Shown here: in pieces, positions 1-9,934 of the stretch
How the letters are laid out: every line of letters starts with the position of its first letter
How positions within the stretch are numbered: the first letter of the stretch is position 1
Assembly (NCBI GenBank): GCA_014529385.2
Contig: CM043956.1
Location: forward strand, 66,700,281-66,764,280
Direction: 5' to 3'
Length of the DNA: 64,000 nucleotides
Source: Adiantum capillus-veneris
Lineage: Eukaryota; Streptophyta; Polypodiopsida; Polypodiales; Pteridaceae
Notes under the pieces: model-generated
The model's database searches: none
What the model was told of the DNA's origin: nothing
The model's input: the letters and a program-made list of their open reading frames with translations, nothing else
Position numbers and translations under genes: made by a program

Positions 1-276
1 TTTCATACTTATTGCAAAAAAGTATACAATCATTAGGACATGCATGTATTTTGTGATAATTTAAACCCAAATAGTAAGAAGCTTTTTAGCGGATGAATGG
101 GTAGGGGGCATGTGATTCCCTTGGCAAGATTTGCTCGTTGAGCAACCTATCGTTACATGAACACATCATCCCCTTGATGTATTGAATTGTAGCTTGCAAT
201 TGAACATGCTTAGGATACAATGCATTTACCTGAAAAGCTCTGTGATGGAGGTGTCGGACCACCACCCGTAGACAGA

Positions 277-528
277 CTACAAATTAAGCATTTCCAAAGC
301 CGTACGGAGAACTAAGATTTTTGCACCATTGTAAAGCGGCATACATGCAAGAGTTTGCATCATCTCTCCCTCTTTATCATTGCTATCATGCCGTCGATAT
401 GGATGGGATGGCTGAGGTTGGTTGGTAGTATTGCCTTGAATTATGTTGTCTTCTATGTTTTCAATGATGGGATCCATGTCAAAGAACGCGTCTAACATCT
501 GCTCCATCTCTGTTTCTTGAAATGCCAC
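277..528 (-). pseudogene. CACTA (En/Spm) TNP2 transposase, N-terminal fragment
   Basis: An 83-residue reading frame ends in the block PLYNGAKILVLRTALEMLNL. The same block occurs as PLYNGARMSRLKALLVLLNM in the TNP2 gene of the complete CACTA element at about 15.8 kb, at the same distance after an acidic EMEQMLD/EIDEMIE stretch. In TNP2 proteins this region lies between the transposase-associated zinc domain and the catalytic core. Only this piece remains: no catalytic core, CACTA terminus or subterminal repeat is visible nearby. It is a relic of another copy, clearly diverged from the 13-21 kb element. The family call is from visible similarity; the frame could continue beyond the window edge after an intron. 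Confidence 0.6.
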
Positions 529-1225
529 ATCAAGTATTGGTCATCTCTTCAAAGACATCGGATTCACAATTTTAAATCCCGCCTACCTACCCGATATTGT
601 CGAGGTCATTGAATTTTGTGTGTGTATTCCCTGTTGCACTCATGCAACTATGAATCCGGTGCGGATACCCTTGCATATGTATTCCGGCCACCACCACTAG
701 ATATTGTGTGCCTTCATGCTGAAGTTGCCTATAGAACCCTGGCCCCCCTTGTATAGGCCAATTGCATGAGCATGCAGTCATGCATGACTGCATCGAGGAA
801 AACAATTGAAGGCCACAGCGTGGGACGGGCAGCTAGTATTGGACGGCGCCCAACTGAAGACGACCAAAAAACGAAAAAGAGAGAGAGAAAAAATGAAAAG
901 ACCTGCAACCGCCATGGAAGCTTTGCGTGGAGGGAGAAAATTCGCTAACGAGGACTTCTGCTGCAAATTGGGACTCGGCCCTGTGTCAAAAACTGGTGGT
1001 CTACGCCTTGCGCTCCCATCGAATCCGCCTGCGGTGAAGGTTGAGCTTTGCTCCCTCCCCGCTGCAAGCGGCCTTACACACGGGTTCTCCAAGCATGATA
1101 GGGTTCCCTCCCGCGGTCCTCTTTGGTTCTGCAAGGGCAGTTTACCACAACCATTGACATAGCCTTGAAACTCATGTCCTCCATTGCCAAGACAAAAGTC
1201 ATGCTTCGACATCCTAACCCTCCCG

Positions 1226-1228
<3 letters not shown>
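529..1228. other. no gene recognised; short palindrome-rich stretch
   Basis: Overlapping frames are present on both strands but none resembles a known family. A stretch near 766-790 is rich in the palindromic words GCATGC and CATGCATG. On the minus strand this is where the internal part of the short-LTR element at 1382-1534 would lie, but no gag or pol is visible. Confidence 0.4.

Positions 1229-1318
<90 letters not shown>
1229..1318. repeat. (GA)n microsatellite, about 90 bp
   Basis: An uninterrupted GA/CT dinucleotide run. It lies just inside the short LTR at 1382-1534 (minus orientation), the same relative place as the (CT)n run in the LTR element at 30283-35862. Frames through it read as poly(Ser-Leu) or poly(Arg-Glu) and are artefacts. 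Confidence 0.95.
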
Positions 1319-1320
<2 letters not shown>

Positions 1321-1368
1321 TGCACAAGCCATGCAAGACCCCCTTCCTCCATAGCTCTCCTCCCCTGA

Positions 1369-1534
1369 GCTCTAATACCAATGTTAGACAAGGGGAACTA
1401 GAACCTAGGAGTCCACCACCCAACCACCCACTATATAGCATGGCCCCTAACCCTTTGCCCTAGTTGGACTCCCTTTCCACATTGCCTAGCCCGGCCTTGC
1501 CTTTGTCTAGTCCAGCCTTGCCGGTGTCCTGACA
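1369..1534 (-). mobile_element. short LTR (153 bp) with adjacent Met-type primer-binding site
   Basis: On the minus strand, sequence starting TGTCAGGACACC at 1534 ends CTTGTCTAACA at 1382. One base later comes TGGTATTAGAGC (1369-1380), one mismatch from the initiator-Met primer-binding site TGGTATCAGAGC. A TATA-like CTATATAG lies within it (about 1430-1437). This has the layout of a very short LTR of a TRIM-like or other small element in minus orientation. The partner LTR and a polypurine tract were not found at lower coordinates, so the element is partial or a remnant. Confidence 0.55.
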
Positions 1535-1624
1535 CATCGCATTTCCTCTAGGATACATGGTAACTTATTGCACCATATCAATCAAGGTCACACTTAGTAA
1601 AATATTCTAATCGCCTCGAAGTCC

Positions 1625-2646
1625 TTAAATTAAATAGAATAGACAATTGAAGATAAGATGAGAGAAAAATGAGAGAAAGAATAACGAATAAATTAATCCA
1701 ATTTCTATATCACAAAACTTTGGGTTTTTGAAAAGTCTACAAGTGTCTCGAAAGCTTCTAATAAATATTAATGGCTCTGACATAATACACTCGATAATAT
1801 CCATTGTGACATCCTTCCACCAATGGATCATTGTTATCCCATTCCTTGAGTATATCGGATGGGTGATCCCAAAAATCCTTTTGATCTCTCGCTGGAACAT
1901 TTCTTCATTGGCATGTGAGTCATAACATTCTTGAGTAAGGAATTTTTTTGTTAGAAGTACCCCCACTTTGGTGTGAACAATCACCTTTCTGTACCCAAAG
2001 TAATTATCAAAGTAGGCATATTCTTTTGGAAACACATCCGATGTGTCCCATCCAACTGAGATGTGTATATTTGCACAATTTGCAAGGCATTGAGATCAGC
2101 TGTAGGAATTGTATAAAATTTTAACATGGTGAGGATTGTAGACTAGTGAATTTCCAAATAATTCAAAGAACAACTTCTAAGGTACAAGGCTAAAGGAATG
2201 TCAGTCGTTGGTTTTGCATTGACGGATCCATACATTAAACATAACAATGCCGAAGCATCCTGTAGCCATTACTAGAGGAAGTGTGTTCCTGGCCATCCGC
2301 GTTTTCTTTGTCGGTCTTAGGATAAGTTCATAAGCATTTATGTACAATATTTGATTAGTTACAACAATCTCCATTCCCAACTTGGATTGTATCCACTCGA
2401 TACTTCCAACAACATGCGAGGATTTATGCTCAGATGGTCTAAACTTGGGATTCCCTGCAACATAATGATACCAAGCTCAGAAGGTATTAGGTACAATAAA
2501 ATCCGTATACATCAACCTTTTCTTATCTTCCCCATTAATGTGGTAGTGACAAGCCTTTGCACTTCCACTGTAGTGTGGAAATGCTCTTCCACCATAAGGC
2601 GGGAGAGTATATCCGCCCATATCCCTCGAGGTAAGATGTGAGTCAT
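1625..2646 (-). pseudogene. F-box-like gene remnant
   Basis: A 44-codon minus-strand frame (2512-2646) starts MTHILPRGIWADILSRLMVE, which fits the F-box opening LPxxIxxxILSRLPV, and a hydrophobic helix follows. F-box proteins are substrate adaptors of SCF ubiquitin ligases. After stops and frame changes, coding-looking sequence continues downstream in other frames: about 2215-2455, then VYNPHHV near 2140, then a 136-codon frame (1625-2035) rich in aromatic and charged residues. If it is one gene, it has several disruptions. The call rests on the N-terminal motif only; the C-terminal part matches no domain I recognise. An unrelated short frame is possible. Confidence 0.35.
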
Positions 2647-2785
2647 CTACACATACACCCCATCACTCAAGTTAGTTAGAATGATAAAACCAAGATTCAA
2701 ACTCAAATATTATATCCTCAAAACAGTATGTGTTATATCAAAATAAAATTATAACTGCAGAAGAACAAAAAGGTACATAGTGTTT

Positions 2786-4155
2786 CTACGGAGATACATA
2801 AATACGAAAGGGTCCTATGAACCAATTCTTGGTTCCTACAATCAAGGTCCTACCCCTATATTTGTTCACATCCCGAGTATCAAATTTTAGCACTTCAACT
2901 TGTGCATTGAAATTCATGTCTTCCTTTTCGTACCATTCCTCTCCTCGTGATATATCCGTGGGTGGTAATCCATTAAAGCAATTTACAAGAGCATGCCATT
3001 CATTTACATTAACTCTGTAGAAATATCTACTCGATTTCACTGCCATTGGTTGTGCTTGGTCAGTCACTAATGCACCTTGGTTTCTCGTAGTCATCCAAGG
3101 TAACAATAACATTGTGAGGGTTGTATTTGACAATAGGTCCATAGACTCTATTGAACCAATCCTGGGGTACATAATAGAATCAATTTCTGCCATTTGAATT
3201 CTTCCATACTCTGATTATGACCTTCTCACAAAATCCGTATCTTTGGTTTAGCATAAAAACCTTCTTACTAATTATGAGTTCATGACTTGGTATGTCCAAA
3301 AGAGAACATTTGTTAAGGTAGAGAACATATCCTTGCACTTTAACATCGCCTTCTTGGATCTTTTCCTTTACCCAAAGCTGTGGATTGGTCATAAACCTAT
3401 CAGGCACTTGTGTTCGATGTTCAGTTTGAGCTTCAACATATAACTCTGATGCTACATAAGTGCTGGGTACGAGGAAATCTCTAGTCCCCTTTGAAACTTA
3501 AACCACTTCAATTCCCCAATGGAGACTGAATCCAACCGCATAATTGAAAAAGACTCTTTGCACAAAGTCACTCGGGAGTTCATCTAGACAATTTAGAAGA
3601 TCCATTTAAAGCAAGACACGGAGAGAGAAACTTAATACACATGTGAACCAAAATTGAGTCTACGCTTCTTTTATTCTTCAAATTTTCATATTTATGATTT
3701 CATTAAAATATATGGGTTTCTTGGAGCTAATTCTCCAAATATTCTTTTAACTCTCATAAGAGGGTATTCTCTCAGACCTCCTACACGCAATAGTGTGGTC
3801 TGTAGTTATCCACTAGCTTCTCTTTTCCTATGACAGCTTCAAGAGATTCAAACTTCTTAGCAACTTCGGAAATCCTTAACATTTGGGAACGCATTGCCAA
3901 GTAATAGAACATGTCATGTAGACCTAACCATATTTTGAGTTGAAGTAGTCTGAGGTTGGCAAACCAATCCCTTGGACTGTAGTCAATATAGATGCAGAAT
4001 TTACGGAAGGGTTCTTGGTGACGGATAAGGTAACTACGGTCACCACTCTTCCAACAAGTTGTGCTTCCTTGCATGCCAAAGACTTTGGTCCCAATTTCTA
4101 AGTAAAAGAGTTCCTGTTCATCCCTGGACAACGGTGTCACTATATGGACAACCAT
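2786..4155 (-). pseudogene. unrecognised coding remnants
   Basis: Three minus-strand frames (3781-4155, 3180-3407, 2786-3193) have gene-like composition, rich in Trp, Tyr, Phe and charged residues. They look like successive parts of one broken gene. Around 3100-3150 a different frame reads VPQDWFNRVYGPIVKYNPHN. Its YNPHxV motif recurs as VYNPHHV in the adjacent F-box-like remnant near 2140, so the two segments may be duplicated relatives. I do not recognise the family and no catalytic motif is visible. Multiple stops and frame changes argue against a working gene. Confidence 0.3.
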
Positions 4156-6508
4156 GTCACCTTATTGTTAAACACTATGGCCAAAACCTCATTTCCCCTG
4201 GCTAAAGCATTCAGACGTCACTTTGGGAGCCATTTGGTACTACAAAACAAACACCATTCTTTGAACACTTCAACCATAACTCAAACCAAACACTTCCACT
4301 CAAGAGGACAAGTCAAACAAGTATCACCAACCAATGTCACTTATAGATGCATCATGAATACAGTATATTTTCTTGAATAGCATGCTTGAATGCGTGCACA
4401 ACGCATAACTAACTGGACTAGTATCATGATCGCTTTAGGCTATTTCCATAACTTTAAGCATTGTCTCTAGTATCAGGTGAGAGATACTCCTCCCTGGGGG
4501 TCTATGCACAATATATACAATTTACAGGCTTTTACACAATTTTCAGTATACATCAAAGTTTTGGAAGCATTTGCATAGGGGAGGAGTTCTCAGCACCCGA
4601 CCAAGCATGGAGTTTAGGCCATGAGACAAACTACATACATCCATACGTAGCTAGCGACTAGTGCTACCCCTAAATGGGTGTTATGAAAATGAAAGCGTAC
4701 TCAAGAAAAAATGTGACATTGTGGAAGGTGAATATATGTGTACACTACGTTGCGGGAAGAGAGAGAGAGAGAATATAGTGGAGGATAAAATAGAGTGCAT
4801 AGAGACATCAGAAAATGACAATAGAGAATCTTTAAATGCGCTGTCTAAATGAAACAGGAAACCATGTATTAATGCAATGACAAAATCTGGGTATACCATA
4901 GCATAGAAAAGTTTATGACAAAATAACTAGTAGAGCACCAGACGTTGTGTAGGGATCGACCGGTCCCCCTATCGACATTCACTCGACTACAAACAGAAAG
5001 AATTTCACTTCGCCACACCTCCAACCTACCCAAGCCAGACATAAGCTGAACTCGTTTCGCCTCCCTCCATGAACCCGAGCTCTGAAAGGATCCCAAGTAA
5101 CAGTAGGTGGTGGTAAAATATCAACACCAACCATACCAATTTAGGCACCATGCCTCTTCGAAGCCCAACACCGGGTGTTTAGGAAAACCTAAGGCTAAAT
5201 CCCCGACGCGTTAGCCGTGTAAGTCATTCAACCCTCGATGCACTAACCGTGTAGATGAGCCCAACAAAAAGAAGAAGACCTAGGCAGCAACCCCGATCTA
5301 GAAAAGCCCTAGGGCAACAACCCTTTAGTCTAAGGTTAAGCGATGTAGGTGATCCTAGTCTTGTAGCGACACTGCCATGAGAAACATAACACATGAGTCC
5401 AATCACAATAGCACTTTCCATATGCACAAACAATCTTTTCCAAGCAGTTAGACTGTACATGGTCTCTACCCTTACACACCTATCGTAAACCATCTAGATC
5501 ACTTCATGATCCAATCCCAAAACCATAAACCATAAACCAATCACTTCACAGGGGTGAGCACTCCACCCAACTTGGGTGAGGCATGACCAGTCCTACATAA
5601 CCACTTTAGAACATAACATGGCTGCAAAATTTTTGGCATCATAACCATATCCAGAAAAAAGCAATGAGCCACACAAAATTCTACCATAAAATCACAACCA
5701 TAATCCATGAGGGAATCTCAGTCCTTAACCATAAATCATAATCACACTGAATTAACTTCCACACTTAGAGTTTGACATATCCTCTGCAATCAATCAGAGT
5801 TCATACACATAGGACTCTTAAGACATGATTCTTTTATGCATAAAAAGAGTCCTACAAGCAACGAATCATGATATAAAAATTTAATTTTGACAACATCCAA
5901 CCATGCAAAGTTGATGCATCACGTCTGCACTTTACCTCCATAGCACATAGAGCTAGTTTTAATCTAGAAAGGTGGAAAGAAATCATAACCATGCATATGA
6001 GGCATCCATATCAATCCATAAGTTTCCATATATCATATGATAACATTTCATCACCATAAACATGCTGCAAAATAGCTCCGACCTTTAGGTCAACCATAAA
6101 TCATAACTTCACACATATGCAAAAACAACTTTCTGGTATTTTTGGGAACGTGCATAACATGAAAATGAAAGTATTTGACCTCAAATTAATGAATCAAGCT
6201 CAGCTCCATAATATATACTATCACCCTATCACATCACTTCACCCATATGGTACTCACACAACAAACGGTAACCCCAAAAGAAAGTCACTTTAATCATATC
6301 TGCCTATGTGGTTCGGTATGTCTAACCATATACCTTTACATAAGTTTATGGGCATATAATAACTGAAATAAATTCACCAAAAAAAGCATAAATCATACAT
6401 AAACAGCTTGGTTAACACTAGAATGGTAACAGGACACTTTTATGTCCTTGGACACTTTTGTGTCCTGTTAAGTGACCGTTTTGCTTGAATTATTTGACGA
6501 GTATGATA
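4156..6508. other. no gene recognised
   Basis: AT-rich anonymous sequence with short frames lacking recognisable motifs. A short perfect inverted repeat (AACAGGACAC...GTGTCCTGTT, about 6428-6471) lies just outside the truncated gypsy copy. Nothing else stands out. Confidence 0.5.
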
Positions 6509-6674
6509 CCAAAGTTTGATACCATAATTTTGCACCTTCCCTCAAGACCAAAGGAAAGGCCCTTAACTTAGTAGCTTCGTCATCCCTTCCCGATACCAGA
6601 AAGGCCATTTCCAAATTATCCAAAAAGTCTGGAGCAACCTCCCCAGGATTACCATAAAAATTAGGGAAGGCCAT
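6468..6674 (-). pseudogene. gag: gag N-terminal fragment, Tat-like gypsy
   Basis: It starts MAFPNFYGNPGEVAPDFLDN and matches the first 50 or so residues of the full gag at 22187-23050. After LWY the reading departs from gag (about 6509) and runs through unrelated flanking DNA to a stop. The start is placed at the ATG (6674) rather than at an upstream TTG. The first part of the capsid-like domain is present; the rest and the zinc knuckle are missing, so it cannot make a working Gag. Confidence 0.8.
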
Positions 6675-6750
6675 AAGTGAGAGAGTAAACAATTACACAA
6701 ACAGCTCCAATTTATTTTAAAATAGAGTATGGTAATTACAATTTGGAGTT

Positions 6751-6993
6751 TTAGCACAACTTAGCTAAAAATAAGATGAAGATCGACACATCAAAGGAAT
6801 GGTAATAGTCCAGTAAGGGTAGAATGACAGGATGAGGAGAGCGCAACATTTCCCCAAGTCTCTCGGCTCCAAACAACAGGGATATTCTTTGCTGATAAAA
6901 GATTTTTCTATCAATACAAATATTCACACGGATATGACGCACAAAATGGAAAGAAAACATGCGGGGATCATCATTCTCATTATTGGCATCCAT
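6751..6993 (-). CDS. leader protein ORF0c of Tat-like gypsy element (copy 1)
   Basis: An 80-residue frame from ATG at 6993, upstream of gag on the minus strand. Key blocks are FHFVRHIRVNI, LFGAERLGEMLRSPHPVILP and YYHSFDVSIFILF. The function is unknown. Both leader copies of this element carry it (second copy 23142-23369). A clearly related 74-residue protein lies at 54940-55164 in the other gypsy family here, with about 40 identical residues over roughly 72 aligned by eye, including HFxxHIRxNI, QQR, FGAxR, SPxPVILPL and SFDV. Protein-level conservation between elements with unrelated LTRs supports real coding. It follows ORF0b after 16 nt in another frame, with GTAAGT just before its ATG. 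It could be the last part of a larger spliced or frameshifted leader protein. Confidence 0.6.
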   Translation of the reverse strand: MDANNENDDPRMFSFHFVRHIRVNICIDRKIFYQQRISLLFGAERLGEMLRSPHPVILPLLDYYHSFDVSIFILFLAKLC

Positions 6994-7009
6994 ACTTACA
7001 CACAAGAGC

Positions 7010-7543
7010 CTAGCTTAGTTGCACCACCTTGGGACCAATGAGCCTGATCAGCCACAGAAGGTCAGCACCTCGAATCACTTCGACTCTTCCTGATGCATCT
7101 GTGAAGACGTAAGGCGTGATGGCAACACTTTGTACAATGCTGAGCCTTTTAGCAAGCAACAATTGGATGCTATTACCATAATCAGCATCACGAATGAAAG
7201 TGACACCATTAATGTGCAGCACATCATCAACTAAGATAGTTTCCTTAGATTGAGATAGCTTCTTGAAAATTAGCAGCAAAGGTAGGGCAGGGAGGCTTTT
7301 CACCCGGTCTCCAAAGCACTTAGGACAATATCCAAAGTGATCTTCACGCGGACAAGAGGTTGGCTTGGGATTGGTGGTGTCTGGATTCACAAAGTGCACT
7401 GGGAGCACTCGCAGACGGGCGACAATCTTGTAGGCAAGCCTTCGCCTCTTTGCTTCAGGAGGATTTAGGGGTGAGAGTCGTGGTTGCAAGTTGGAGGTTG
7501 AAGTTTGTTGCTCACTAGCCTTTTTCTTGCTTGTAGTGGTCAT
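7010..7543 (-). CDS. leader protein ORF0b of Tat-like gypsy element (copy 1, intact)
   Basis: A 177-residue frame starting MTTTSKKKASEQQTSTSN. A Ser/Thr/Pro-rich, basic N-terminus contains EAKRRR (possible nuclear signal). A CPRE...YCPKCFGDR segment follows (about residues 65-83) with two CxxC-like pairs, then alternating hydrophobic stretches. Two internal segments resemble ORF0c: HFV...FGDRV...LPLLL, and FIRDADYGNSI...F...GRVEVIRG...LI. This suggests tandem diverged copies of a module of about 65 residues. It is neither gag nor pol. Ogre/Tat retrotransposons are known to carry an extra ORF before gag; equivalence is possible but untested. The copy at 23524-23919 is cut short by a nonsense codon, so this is the better one. 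Confidence 0.55.
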   Translation of the reverse strand: MTTTSKKKASEQQTSTSNLQPRLSPLNPPEAKRRRLAYKIVARLRVLPVHFVNPDTTNPKPTSCPREDHFGYCPKCFGDRVKSLPALPLLLIFKKLSQSKETILVDDVLHINGVTFIRDADYGNSIQLLLAKRLSIVQSVAITPYVFTDASGRVEVIRGADLLWLIRLIGPKVVQLS

Positions 7544-7610
7544 GTAATCCCTTATTAATGAGATTAAGCCAAATGTTACCTTACGCTTGAGCACGCGCTG
7601 CGGCCTTGGG

Positions 7611-7772
7611 CTACTTAGGTGTAGAGGTGATCTTCCTCCTCTTAATCGGCTCCTCAGAAAAGAGAGGTCTGGTGATGCTTTCTCTTCCCTTAATGTGTGT
7701 CACAGTACCTTCGTGTATGTTGATGTAGAATATTTCAAGCTCGTGTGTGTTGGAGGTTTCTAGAGCACTCAT
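7611..7772 (-). CDS. leader ORF0a of Tat-like gypsy element (copy 1, shortened)
   Basis: A 53-residue frame starting MSALETSNTHELEIFYINIH and containing a basic EPIKRRKITSTPK segment before a TAG. In the second copy (23957-24148) that codon is TGG and the frame runs 10 codons further, so this one has a nonsense change. Function unknown. With ORF0b and ORF0c it may belong to one leader protein interrupted by introns or frameshifts. Coding status is less certain than for ORF0b and ORF0c because no diverged homologue is seen in the other gypsy family. Confidence 0.35.
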   Translation of the reverse strand: MSALETSNTHELEIFYINIHEGTVTHIKGRESITRPLFSEEPIKRRKITSTPK

Positions 7773-8022
7773 AGGTTGAGAGGAGAGGTATATCAAGCTC
7801 TTCTTCTTACTCTCCTTCGTTGGCGACGATCACGAACAAGGCATGTAGAAGTACTTACTTCTTGAATTTCACTGCAACCTGGTAACAAGACCTCGATGAA
7901 AGCTTTTAAGGCCTCTAAAGCCTCCTCCTCTTCTCTTCTCCAATTTGCAAACTCCTCACGCCATTCGTCCATGTTGTAGATTGCACATCTTCATTGCTTG
8001 TGGACTGAAGGTCTGTGTAGCC

Positions 8023-8044
8023 CTCCTCCGTGGGGGCACCAAAA
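8023..8044 (-). promoter_or_regulatory. primer-binding site region beside LTR-B
   Basis: On the minus strand the LTR ends CGCTATCA and is followed by TTTTGGTGCCCCCACGGAGG. The start of minus-strand DNA synthesis is expected here. The TGG fits pairing to a tRNA CCA end, but I could not match the rest to a specific tRNA. The other Tat-like element has TTTTGGTTCTCCCACTGAGG in the same place. Confidence 0.6.
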
Positions 8045-9564
8045 TGATAGCGGGAAAAAGAGCAGTGCAATCGGGTGGCCTCTGTACTCGTGCATACTCC
8101 ACAAACCACGCCTCATGCAAACAAGCAAAGAACAAAACAAAGGGGGGGCACCACCCTAAATTAAGAGGTTTAGGGACCTCACACATAGTGCACATAGGCA
8201 AGTGAGACTTCTGGCATTATCATGGCATCAAAACATATGGCAAAACACATAGAAACGAAGTTTAGGGACCTTATGTAGCATATATATACACAAGACATCA
8301 GCTTAACAATACAACGGCATCTGATCATACATAACAAGGATATAGAGAAGCAAGCCAAGGATGGCATAATCCCTTGTCAAAAAAAACAATCAACCCAGCA
8401 AGGAGGTATGATCCTACTAGCAACACATCAATACCTTAGAGAATGATGGCGAGGATGGTGGCCATGGAGCATGAGAGAAGACTCCTTATTTAGGTTTTAG
8501 GGCTAGTAATGTAGCATACTAGAGGGAGAGAGAGAGAGAGAGGGAGAGAGAGTAGAGCTCCATCCATAGCTCCTCGTTGTGAGCAATGTCGTCATAGCTT
8601 CATTGCTTGGTGAAGTGGGTGAAGTGTTTTTTTGAGTGAGAGAAGGCCTCTTTATATAGGTTTTTGAGAGGGTTTAGGATTAGGGATAAACATGCTTAAA
8701 TCCGCTGATTGGGGTTACTTTTTTCTTAGGGTGGTCAACAGATTGAGGTCACCTGATATGTCACCATCAAGATATTCTCTAGAGTGATGTGAGAGGGGAG
8801 GGTGAATGCTGATTTTTCTGATTGTGACACATGGGGATAAGGCCTTGACTAGCATTTAAGAGCAGGTAAGGTGGCTGTTGAAACTGGAGGTTCTGCACAT
8901 GTCAGGGGGGGACTGCTGGGTCCTCCTGAATATCAAATTCTCAAAAAAATCTCAACCATGGCTTCTTTTGACATGTGTTCTTTGAAAAAATCAGCATGTC
9001 TCTTTTCAACTCAAAAGTCTTTATCCCTGTTGACTCACCTTTACCATAAGATTTTCCCCTTTTCTCCTCCTGTAACTGCATTGTTGATGCCCAATCACTG
9101 CTTCTAGTAACAGTGAACTGTTACCTACCAAATACTTATGGTGCAGTAAAAAATATTTACCATGGGTAAAAAAGTTACTGTAGGTAAAAAGTGATTTGTA
9201 TTTACCATGTAGGTGAAAAATATTTATTGTAGGTAGAAAATATTTACTGTGGTAAAAAATATTTACTGTCGGTAAAAAAGTGAAAACGGAGTATGTTGTG
9301 CTGTAAGTCCACACGAACATCCTCATGTAAATTTCACTAGAAACTCACACCTAGAATGGGCTATTCTGTAAGATATAGGTTGTAGGCATGCATAAGAGCT
9401 CGTTCCCACGTATCTTCTGTCCATGGCACTTTTTACTCTTTGGTGCTTGTGAAGTAGATTTTTCTTCTCTTTCGAGATCCCTTGGACTAGAGTATCCTCA
9501 TCTCCCCAACAACTGACTGTGCCTTTATTGCATCTTCAGAAGGGGTCCTAAAAACCATGCATCA
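8045..9564 (-). repeat. LTR-B of Tat-like gypsy element (3' LTR of the pol unit)
   Basis: A 1,520-bp copy of LTR-A (24421-25889) differing by a modest number of substitutions and small indels: a 10-bp duplication near 8610, GA-run length, and extra TTTACC/GTAAAAA units near 9150-9270. On the minus strand it runs TGATGCATGG...GCTATCA, with TGAT/ATCA ends. It abuts a polypurine tract on one side (9565-9583) and the primer-binding sequence on the other (8023-8044). High similarity to LTR-A implies a fairly recent insertion. Confidence 0.9.
8651..8659 (-). promoter_or_regulatory. TATA box of LTR-B
   Basis: The minus strand reads CCTATATAAAGAGG, a good TATA box. A GA/CT-rich leader lies downstream within the LTR. 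The same site occurs in LTR-A at 25013-25021. It probably drives the element's transcript; the start site is not visible directly. Confidence 0.55.
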
Positions 9565-9583
9565 TATAGCCCTCCCCCTTAAG
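9565..9583 (-). promoter_or_regulatory. polypurine tract next to LTR-B
   Basis: The minus strand reads CTTAAGGGGGAGGGCTATA immediately before the LTR start TGATGCATGG. This is the usual plus-strand primer site of LTR elements. It proves that LTR-B is the 3' LTR of the unit carrying the pol gene upstream. Confidence 0.85.
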
Positions 9584-9934
9584 CTAGAGGTATTTGATGC
9601 CTCTAGCTGTAGGTTGTGCTACAATAGGGTTCTCTTGAATACTTACCTACCTGGTACCAATTGAATTTTCCATGTTAGTGCTTTCTTGGCTGATGCACCC
9701 TGTTTAGTCCTTTCTGATGAATAATTGTATCCATCCATGACTAACAACTGGTCTCCTAGACCCTTGAAAGCCATACCCCATCCATTGTCAATATCCTCTT
9801 TCACTGGTAGCATTCTCTTTTTTTCTTTTTTTCTTTTTTTCTTCTCTTTTTTTCTTCTCTTTTTTTCCTTTTTCCTTTTTTTTTTTTTTTTTGAAACGAC
9901 TATGTACATGATTGTTACCTTAGTTGGAGCTCAA
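9584..9934 (-). other. 3' untranslated region of gypsy element
   Basis: Between the pol stop and the polypurine tract. It contains a T-rich run on the plus strand (about 9816-9893), which is an A/G-rich tract on the element's coding strand. No gene recognised. Confidence 0.5.

Larger units (their letters stand above)
6509..8044 (-). mobile_element. truncated second internal region (leader plus gag start) of the Tat-like gypsy element
   Basis: Sequence from 6509 to 8044 is nearly identical to 22885-24420, the leader and gag start of the adjacent element. It joins directly to the inner edge of LTR-B (8045) and keeps the primer-binding-site sequence there. It stops abruptly at about 6509 inside gag, in a locally repeated GATACC/AAGTTTG context. 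LTR-B therefore serves as 3' LTR of the pol-bearing unit and as 5' LTR of this unit. Unequal recombination between two copies followed by deletion is the simplest explanation (inference). Confidence 0.85.

Noticed and set aside
778-1332. Long frames of alternating Ser-Leu or Arg-Glu
   Set aside because: They are translations of the (GA)n/(CT)n run; the flanking parts have no family motif.
6428-6471. Perfect 10-bp inverted repeat near the truncated gag
   Set aside because: Too short, and no U-run or element boundary coincides; likely chance or a decayed foldback.
7945-8205. Frames at the inner edge of LTR-B and the same place in LTR-A
   Set aside because: They cross the LTR/primer-site boundary and are identical only because the sequences are copies.
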